Source: Mesorhizobium sp. AR10
GTDB lineage: Bacteria; Pseudomonadota; Alphaproteobacteria; Rhizobiales; Rhizobiaceae
Direction of reading: 5' to 3'
Assembly (NCBI RefSeq): GCF_024746795.1
Contig: NZ_CP080524.1
Coordinates: forward strand, 4,752,001 to 4,816,000
DNA: 64,000 bases
The notes beneath the pieces were generated by a model that had not been told where the DNA came from, did no database searches, and was given only the letters and a program-made list of their open reading frames with translations. Shown here piece by piece: positions 58,366 through 64,000 of this stretch. Positions within the stretch are counted from its first letter, which is position 1. The number at the start of each line of letters is the position of its first letter. The position numbers were made by a program, and so were the translations under genes.

Positions 58366-59541
58366 TCAGCGCTTCAGCGGCATGCGAAAGACAAAGCGCG
58401 TCTCTTGCGGCGTCGAGACGGCCTCTACGTTTCCCCCATGCATCTTGGCAATCTCGGAAGCGATGTAGAGGCCAAGGCCCAGACCCTGCTCATTGGTGGT
58501 CTTGCCGCGCACGAAAGGCTGGAACAGATTGGCCATCATGTCAGCGGGGATCGGCTTGCCGGAATTGGCCACCGAGAAGACGAGTTCGCCATCGACCATT
58601 TTGGCACTCACCCTGACCGGCGTGCCTGCGGCACCGTGACTAAGCGCATTGCCGATCAGATTCGAGAACAGCCTGGCAAGGCGCAGATGGTCGGCGACGA
58701 TGGAGGTCGCAGCTTCGAATTCGGTTTCGATCACGCGGTCCGGATGAACGGAGCGGAATTCGGACACCACCTGCTCCAGCACCGGCTCCATCGGTTTCGG
58801 CGCCGCCGCCTTCACCACCAGCCCGGCGCCCATGCGGGTGCGGGCAAAGTCGAGCACATTGTCGATCAGTCCGCTCATGCGCACGACGCTGCCTTCCATC
58901 AGGGCAAGGATCTGCGCGCGTTTCGCTTCATCACTGGGGCGCTTGAGAATGTTGACGCCCGAGGCGATCGATCCCAGCGGATTGCGCAAATCATGGCCGA
59001 GAACGGCGATGAACTGCTCCCGCAGTTCCTTGTGCGTGCGCTCCTGCAAGGTTTCGGCACGGGCCGCATCCAGCAGCTCGGCCGCGTCGAGATGCGCGGC
59101 GATCAGTTCGGCAAAGAGCTTGAACATGCCGATGATTTCAGGGTTTTTCAGCCTCGCCGGGCGCGGGTCGATGGCGCACAACGTGCCAAAGAACTGACCG
59201 TCCTTGCGGATGATCGGCATCGAGATATAGCTCTGAAATCCATACTGCGCGGGCGTGTGGTGACCGCAAAAAACCTCGTCATCGGCGACACTGTCGATAA
59301 CCACGGCCTCATGGCTGGCACGGATCTCATTGCAGATGGTGGTCTCAACTTTCAGCTCGCCGCCCGGCGCCAGGCCGAAATCGATGTTGTCGAGGACGCT
59401 GCAGACGATCCAGCGGTCTTCGGTGACGCGGGCGACCGCCGCAAACCCCATCCCGGTGGTGCGGCAGACGACATCGAGGATGGTGGGAACGGCATCGATG
59501 CGTGCTATGGCGTCGATGTCTTGCTGGAAGTCGTGCGCCAT
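58366..59541 (-). CDS. GAF-domain sensor histidine kinase
   Basis: 391 residues. A GAF domain covers about 15-150 (VVCRTTGMGFAAVARVTEDRWIVC, GFQSYISMPIIRKDGQFFGTLCAID). The dimerisation/phospho-acceptor helix contains FIAVLGHDLRNPLG with His183. The HATPase domain has the N-box LFSNLIGNALSHG, FSVANSGKPIP (G1) and GLGLGLYIASEIAKMHGG (G2). No membrane helix is present, so it senses a cytosolic signal (a ligand of GAF or a phytochrome-like input). No response regulator gene is adjacent. Confidence 0.92.
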   Translation of the reverse strand: MAHDFQQDIDAIARIDAVPTILDVVCRTTGMGFAAVARVTEDRWIVCSVLDNIDFGLAPGGELKVETTICNEIRASHEAVVIDSVADDEVFCGHHTPAQYGFQSYISMPIIRKDGQFFGTLCAIDPRPARLKNPEIIGMFKLFAELIAAHLDAAELLDAARAETLQERTHKELREQFIAVLGHDLRNPLGSIASGVNILKRPSDEAKRAQILALMEGSVVRMSGLIDNVLDFARTRMGAGLVVKAAAPKPMEPVLEQVVSEFRSVHPDRVIETEFEAATSIVADHLRLARLFSNLIGNALSHGAAGTPVRVSAKMVDGELVFSVANSGKPIPADMMANLFQPFVRGKTTNEQGLGLGLYIASEIAKMHGGNVEAVSTPQETRFVFRMPLKR

Positions 59542-59747
59542 GGCCGCCCCTGATCGAGGTTCTGTTTGGCGGCACCCTATGTGACAGCCCAGTATCTGTC
59601 ATCAAGCTAAAATGGGCCATTTTGCCCCACGGTCGTCCTTGGCGCTCGCCATCTAACCGATTTGCATCCTTTACCGCTGCAATCTCTGCTTGAAGGCCAT
59701 TGTGCAACGCGATACGCCGTTGCCGAATTCGATCGTCGGAGAGAGCC

Positions 59748-61145
59748 GTGACCGCTGCCAAGACCAGAACCGAAACCGACACATTCGGCCCTATCGAGGT
59801 CGCTGCGGACCGCTATTGGGGCGCGCAGGCGCAGCGTTCGCTCGGCAATTTCAAGATCGGTTGGGAAAAGCAGCCGGCGTCGATCGTGCGTGCGCTGGGC
59901 ATCGTCAAGCGGGCGGCGGCCGAAGCCAATATGGAGTTGAAGCGGCTCGACCCGGCAGTCGGCAAGGCCATCGTCGAAGCATCGCAAGAGGTCATCGACG
60001 GCAAGCTCAACGAGCATTTCCCACTGGTCGTCTGGCAGACCGGCTCGGGCACGCAGTCCAACATGAACGCCAACGAGGTCATCTCGAACCGGGCGATCGA
60101 GATGCTGGGCGGCGTCATGGGGTCCAAGAAGCCGGTGCATCCCAACGACCACGTCAATATGAGCCAGTCGTCGAACGATACCTATCCGACGGCCATGCAC
60201 ATCGCCTGCGCCGAGCGTATCGTGCACGACCTGCTGCCGGCGCTGAAGCATTTGCATGCGGCGCTTGAAGCCAAGACCAAGGCTTTTGCCCACATCATCA
60301 AGATCGGCCGTACCCATACGCAGGATGCGACGCCGCTGACGCTGGGCCAGGAATTCTCGGGCTATGCCGCGCAGGTCGCCTCGTCGATCAAACGCATCGA
60401 AATGACGTTGCCCGGCCTGCAGGAACTGGCACAGGGCGGCACCGCCGTCGGCACCGGCCTCAACGCGCCGGTCGGCTTCGCCGAAAAGGTGGCGGAACGC
60501 ATCGCCGATATCACCGGCATAGGCTTCGTCACCGCGCCGAACAAGTTCGAGGCACTGGCCGCACATGATTCCATGGTGTTCTCGCACGGCGCCATCAACG
60601 CCTGCGCGGCGGCCCTGTTCAAGATCGCCAACGACATCCGCTTCCTCGGCTCCGGCCCGCGTTCGGGCCTTGGCGAATTGTCGCTTCCGGAAAACGAACC
60701 GGGCTCGTCGATCATGCCGGGCAAGGTCAACCCGACGCAGTGCGAGGCGATGACGCAGGTCTGCGTGCAGGTGTTCGGCAACAATGCGGCGCTGACCTTC
60801 GCCGGCAGCCAGGGTCATTTCGAGCTCAACGTCTACAATCCGCTGATGGCCTATAATTTCCTGCAGTCGGTGCAGCTCCTGGCCGACGCCTCGGTTTCCT
60901 TCACCGACAATTGCGTCGTCGGCATCGAGGCGCGGGAAGACAACATACGTGAGGCATTGAATCGCTCGCTGATGCTGGTGACCGCGCTGGCGCCGACCAT
61001 CGGCTACGACAACGCCGCCAAGATCGCCAAGACCGCGCACAAGAAGGGCACGACGTTGCGCGAGGAAGCTCTGGCCACCGGCTTGGTCAGCGAGGCCGAC
61101 TACGAGCGGCTGGTGCGGCCGGAGGACATGACGCATCCCGGCTGA
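59748..61145 (+). CDS. fumC: Class II fumarate hydratase
   Basis: 465 residues. TCA-cycle enzyme that hydrates fumarate to L-malate. The SS-loop signature [16 protein letters not shown] and the first conserved block [13 protein letters not shown] are intact, as are [21 protein letters not shown] and [14 protein letters not shown]. The GTG at 59748 has CGGAGAGAG in front and is preferred to an in-frame start 16 codons earlier. It is monocistronic between the kinase (divergent) and the DoxX genes. Confidence 0.96.
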   Translation: MTAAKTRTETDTFGPIEVAADRYWGAQAQRSLGNFKIGWEKQPASIVRALGIVKRAAAEANMELKRLDPAVGKAIVEASQEVIDGKLNEHFPLVVWQTGSGTQSNMNANEVISNRAIEMLGGVMGSKKPVHPNDHVNMSQSSNDTYPTAMHIACAERIVHDLLPALKHLHAALEAKTKAFAHIIKIGRTHTQDATPLTLGQEFSGYAAQVASSIKRIEMTLPGLQELAQGGTAVGTGLNAPVGFAEKVAERIADITGIGFVTAPNKFEALAAHDSMVFSHGAINACAAALFKIANDIRFLGSGPRSGLGELSLPENEPGSSIMPGKVNPTQCEAMTQVCVQVFGNNAALTFAGSQGHFELNVYNPLMAYNFLQSVQLLADASVSFTDNCVVGIEAREDNIREALNRSLMLVTALAPTIGYDNAAKIAKTAHKKGTTLREEALATGLVSEADYERLVRPEDMTHPG

Positions 61146-61264
61146 GACCACGCTCGATCACAAAAACGTCATCCCGGTGAACGAACTGTCGCCGGATAGG
61201 CATCTTTGGTGAACAGTCGCCCTGCTCTATCTGGGAACGTATTGCAACCTCCCGGAGAGTCACC

Positions 61265-61687
61265 ATGTCCATCAACACTTCCATCGCCGGTTCCGGCGCC
61301 GCTTCCAACGCATCAACCACCATCCTCCTCGGCCGCATCCTGCTGGCGGTCATCTTCCTGCTTTCCGGTTTCGGCAAGCTCACGGCCATTGCCGGCACCG
61401 CTGGCTATTTCGGTAGCCTCGGCCTGCCGCTGCCGACCGTAACCGCCATTGTCGTCGGCCTCATCGAACTGCTCGGCGGCCTTGCCATCCTGGTCGGCTT
61501 TCAGACGCGGATCACTGCCTGGGTGCTGGCGATCTTCACCCTCGCCACGGGCCTGGTTGCCCACACCGGCTGGGCCGACCAGATGCAGATGATCAGCTTC
61601 CTGAAGAACCTGGCGATCACAGGCGGCTTCATCGTGCTGGCTTCCTCGGGCGCCGGCGCCTATTCGGTCGACGCCAAGCGCGGCTGA
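61265..61687 (+). CDS. DoxX-family membrane protein, copy 1
   Basis: 140 residues with four helices. The family core TTILLGRILLAVIFLLSGFGKL, FGSLGLPLPTVTAIVVGLIELLGGLAILVGFQTRI is present. DoxX proteins are small quinone-linked or thiosulfate-oxidising partners in some organisms; in most bacteria they are of unknown role and tied to oxidative stress. A second, similar gene follows at 61937. CGGAGAG precedes the ATG. Confidence 0.88.
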   Translation: MSINTSIAGSGAASNASTTILLGRILLAVIFLLSGFGKLTAIAGTAGYFGSLGLPLPTVTAIVVGLIELLGGLAILVGFQTRITAWVLAIFTLATGLVAHTGWADQMQMISFLKNLAITGGFIVLASSGAGAYSVDAKRG

Positions 61688-61710
61688 GCCATCTCCCAGC
61701 TAACGATGAA

Positions 61711-61743
61711 AGAAGCGGCGCGGAATTTTCCGCGCCGCTTCTT
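61711..61743 (+). terminator. Rho-independent terminator after the first DoxX gene
   Basis: GAAGCGGCGCGG and CCGCGCCGCTTC form a 12-base stem with an AATTTT loop, followed by TTCGTT. The T-run is short, but the stem is very stable. Confidence 0.75.
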
Positions 61744-61751
61744 CGTTATCA

Positions 61752-61861
61752 GTCTAAAGCGCGTCGCGTTGAAACGGATTCAGTTGACGCACTTTAGGTC
61801 TTTGTTTTGATGCATGTCGTTGTCCCAAAACCGCTGCGCACTTTTGGGCGACACGCATAGG
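61752..61861. repeat. Dispersed rhizobial intergenic repeat
   Basis: The sequence from AAAGCGCGTCGCGTTGAAAC to CACTTTTGGGCGACACGCAT, with TTTTGATGCATGTCGTT and TCCCAAAACCGCTGCGCACTTTTGGG inside, is a motif I recall from many Rhizobiales intergenic regions. CCCAAAA and TTTTGGG form a small hairpin. It lies between the two DoxX genes. Identification is by memory of the motif and unchecked. Confidence 0.55.
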
Positions 61862-61936
61862 CGTCCGAGCCCGCTGTTTCTGGTAGACTGGGGATGCCGG
61901 GATCTGGCCAGCCGGCCACCCGCAAGGGAGGTGACC

Positions 61937-62359
61937 ATGCCCCGCAACGCACTGCTTCTGCTGTCCCGCCTGTTGCTCGCCGCTTTGTTGGTGTCATCCG
62001 GTTTCCAGGCGCTTGCCAACATTTCCGGCACATCAGACTATTTCGCCGGCCTCGGCCTGCCGCTGCCGTTGCTTGCCGCCTGGGGCACCGGCCTGTTCGA
62101 GCTGATCGCAGGGCTCGCCATCCTTGTCGGCTTCCAGACGCGGATCGTGGCGCTGCTGCTCGCCGCTTTCTGTATCGCAGCAGGCTTCATCGGCCACTAC
62201 GGCCAGGGTGGCGACGATGCGACGCTGATCTTCCTCCATTCGCAGATGCTGATGAAGGACATCGCGATTGCTGGTGGTTTCCTGGCGCTGGCGATGGCAG
62301 GGGCCGGCGCCTGGTCGATCGACGGCCGCACCTTCGGCATCGGGTCTGAGGTTACTTGA
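61937..62359 (+). CDS. DoxX-family membrane protein, copy 2
   Basis: 140 residues, four helices, ATG 61937 with GGGAGGTGACC in front. LLLSRLLLAALLVSSGFQALANISGTSDYFAGLGLPLPLLAAWGTGLFELIAGLAILVGFQTRI is closely similar in layout to the previous gene, with the shared FELIAGLAILVGFQTRI stretch. The pair is a tandem duplication. A His-rich end is lacking. The next gene on the opposite strand is 32 bases away. Confidence 0.87.
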   Translation: MPRNALLLLSRLLLAALLVSSGFQALANISGTSDYFAGLGLPLPLLAAWGTGLFELIAGLAILVGFQTRIVALLLAAFCIAAGFIGHYGQGGDDATLIFLHSQMLMKDIAIAGGFLALAMAGAGAWSIDGRTFGIGSEVT

Positions 62360-62391
62360 CTGAAACGGGGCTATTTTGACCGAACCAGGCT

Positions 62392-63924
62392 CTACTTCAC
62401 CGAAACGCTCGGGCCACCCTCGACCGCCAGCACCAGCCGGCGGTTGGTGATCCGCGCCAGTTGCGCCAGCCTTCCGGCCGGCCGCTCGCCATAGAGATCA
62501 GACAGCGGCGCCGGCAGCACCAGCGCAAGCGCGCCATTGGGGCGGCTTTCCCATTTCAGCCTGGGCATGACGCCTGGCATTGCCGCCGTCAGCAGGTAGA
62601 CGACACGCAGCAGTGCAGCCAACACGCGGGCGCGATCGAGGTAGCGCGGTGTCGCCAGCCCGCGGATTTCCGGAACGGCTTCGTTGAATACGCCCTCATG
62701 GCGAAACAGACCAACAAGCGCCAGGAAGGCGCGGCCGGGATGATCGACGCCGATGAAGGAGGCGTGAGCGATGATGTTGAGCGACTGCTTGCCGCGATAC
62801 TCGGGATGGGCGCGCCAGCCGATATCGGCAAGCAGGCAGGCGGCCTGGCGGTAGCGAGCCTCGTCCTCGGTCTCGTCGATGCCGAAGGCGGCGAACGCCT
62901 TGCCGGTCCACTCGACAAGCTCATGCGCGTGGGTGACCGAACGCGAGCGCAGTCGGGCTAGTTCTTCCGAGGCCGAAATCAGCGGATCGGCCTTCTGCTC
63001 GGCCGCATCGAGCAGCGAATAGAGAAACCCCTCGCGCACGCCGAGCGCCGAGACGATGATCTTCGACGGCTGCATCGCCGCCATGATCTCCTGCAGCACG
63101 ATAGCGCCATAGGGCAGCAGCGAGCGGCGGTTCTTGGAGACGCCCTCGATCCCCTTGACCTTCTCGATCTCGCCTTTCGCCACCTGCTTGAGGAAGTTCG
63201 CCGCACTGTCGGCTGAGATTTCGTAGTGGTGCATGACGCCGAGCGGATAGTTGCTCATTTCCATGTGCAGCCGGGCGAGATTTCGCCAGGTGCCGCCGAC
63301 CGCATAGAACGCCCTGCCCTGCCCGCCTTTCAAGAGCTTCGCCCGCGCCAGTTCCTCGCGCGCGATCTTTGCCGCCTGGGCCAGCGAATTCTTGGCCATA
63401 TCCTGCAAGCGCAGGCCGCCCAGCGGCAGCGTGATGCCGTCGCCGATCGCCTCACCGTTGACGTCGATCAGTTCGAGGCTGCCGCCACCAAGGTCGCCGG
63501 CAATGCCGTTGGCCGGATGGAAGCCGGAAATGACGCCGAGCGCCGAATAATGCGCTTCCTGGCGGCCGCTCAGCACCCGGATCTCGGTCTTGAGCACGTC
63601 TTCGGCGCGGTGGATGAAGTCGGGGCCGTTGACCGCCTCGCGAGCGGCGGCGGTCGCCAGCACATAAATGTGCTCGGCGCCGACCTGGTCCGACAGCGCA
63701 CGGAAGCGCCGGAACTCCTCCATCGAGCGCGTTACCGCCTCGGGGTCGAGCTTTCCCGTCGAAACGATGCCGCGGCCGAGGCCGGCGAGCATCTTTTCGT
63801 TGAACAGCGTGGTCGGCGAACGCGCCAGCCCTTCATAGACGACAAGACGGATCGAGTTAGACCCGATATCGATGATGGACAGCGGTCGGCGGTCCTGAAG
63901 CCGGCCCTGGGACGTTGAAATCAT
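62392..63924 (-). CDS. ppx: Exopolyphosphatase/GppA-type phosphatase
   Basis: 510 residues. The sugar-kinase/actin-like fold has SIIDIGSNSIRLVVYEG (P-loop 1), TAAAREAVNG and AGDLGGGSLELIDV (Mg and phosphate loops). The C-terminal HD-type domain has RYRQAACLLADIGWRAHPEYRGKQSLNIIAHASFIGVDHPGRAFLALVGLFRHEG. It hydrolyses inorganic polyphosphate from the end, or pppGpp to ppGpp. The ATG at 63924 shares a base with the stop of the upstream gene, so it is the second gene of an operon. Confidence 0.93.
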   Translation of the reverse strand: MISTSQGRLQDRRPLSIIDIGSNSIRLVVYEGLARSPTTLFNEKMLAGLGRGIVSTGKLDPEAVTRSMEEFRRFRALSDQVGAEHIYVLATAAAREAVNGPDFIHRAEDVLKTEIRVLSGRQEAHYSALGVISGFHPANGIAGDLGGGSLELIDVNGEAIGDGITLPLGGLRLQDMAKNSLAQAAKIAREELARAKLLKGGQGRAFYAVGGTWRNLARLHMEMSNYPLGVMHHYEISADSAANFLKQVAKGEIEKVKGIEGVSKNRRSLLPYGAIVLQEIMAAMQPSKIIVSALGVREGFLYSLLDAAEQKADPLISASEELARLRSRSVTHAHELVEWTGKAFAAFGIDETEDEARYRQAACLLADIGWRAHPEYRGKQSLNIIAHASFIGVDHPGRAFLALVGLFRHEGVFNEAVPEIRGLATPRYLDRARVLAALLRVVYLLTAAMPGVMPRLKWESRPNGALALVLPAPLSDLYGERPAGRLAQLARITNRRLVLAVEGGPSVSVK

Positions 63925-64000
63925 CAGCCGGACGCTGCGGCGTTTTTCTTGCGGCGCTTGAACTGCGCGATGCGCTTGGGCGCATGCGACTTCAGCGCAT
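63924..64000 (-). CDS. 3' end of the gene upstream of ppx (identity uncertain)
   Basis: Only the last 25 residues (LKSHAPKRIAQFKRRKKNAAASG) are in the window. The stop overlaps the ppx start (TGATG). In rhizobia the neighbour of ppx is often the polyphosphate kinase gene ppk; a basic lysine-rich end would fit but is not diagnostic. The rest lies beyond 64000. Confidence 0.4.
   Translation of the reverse strand, partial: ALKSHAPKRIAQFKRRKKNAAASG

Overview
The window is chromosomal DNA from a member of the Hyphomicrobiales (Rhizobiales), most likely Mesorhizobium or a close relative. The evidence is the high G+C content with strong third-position bias, a CIRCE-controlled groESL pair, a RIME-type inverted element and two other rhizobial intergenic repeats, a ChoX/BetI-like pair, a RepABC-free core-gene background (fumC, ppx, groESL) and many stand-alone TetR, LacI and ABC-sugar cassettes. 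This assignment is inferred from gene content; no rRNA or other marker gene is present.

Layout. (1) 1-4.5 kb: the start of a secreted HYR-type repeat protein, then a cobalamin-riboswitch-controlled minus-strand operon (DUF1636 protein, ABC ATPase, binding protein, permease) for B12 or a related metal-corrin. (2) 4.9-11.6 kb: an RND efflux operon in which an FAD monooxygenase sits between adaptor and pump, followed by two small envelope proteins. (3) 11.7-16.2 kb: a winged-helix/TPR regulator, a nucleoside hydrolase with a 3' frameshift, a membrane protein and a methyltransferase. (4) 16.2-26.4 kb: an accessory island with lower G+C. It holds a module of a DUF6932 nucleotidyltransferase-like gene (frameshifted), an XRE-HTH/ImmA-IrrE peptidase, a Beta/sce7725-type protein and a convergent sce7726-type PD-(D/E)xK protein. 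It also holds a McrB/McrC pair with a putative lipoprotein aminopeptidase. That second part lies between two direct repeats, each a remnant of the same sugar-binding-protein gene. (5) 26.5-34 kb: a LacI-controlled sugar ABC operon preceded by a 28-bp palindrome, an AraC/GyrI-like regulator and an HNH endonuclease.

(6) 34-39.4 kb: a MarR-GNAT fusion, then an MFS / lactone oxidase / PLP-enzyme operon divergent from TetR. (7) 39.5-46 kb: groES-groEL, TetR with OsmC and SnoaL-like genes, a LysE exporter, a RIME element, a cluster of small conserved proteins and a cold-shock gene. (8) 46.3-58.4 kb: a series of cassettes, mostly TetR or PadR controlled (methyltransferase/SDR, GST, patatin lipoprotein, CsbD, Tat phosphoesterase, PadR-DUF1048, NIPSNAP, orphan ChoX plus hydrolase, frameshifted SDR). 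(9) 58.4-64 kb: a GAF histidine kinase, fumC, two tandem DoxX genes, Ppx/GppA and the tail of the next gene.

The most promising undescribed system is the 16.4-19.8 kb module, with a perfect operator-like dyad directly upstream of its first gene and translational coupling between genes. Three otherwise intact genes (nucleoside hydrolase, DUF6932, SDR) each carry one single-base frameshift near the 3' end. These are either genuine decay or consensus errors and should be checked against reads. Five TetR genes each lie beside their own distinct perfect dyad, so the region is rich in self-contained regulated cassettes.
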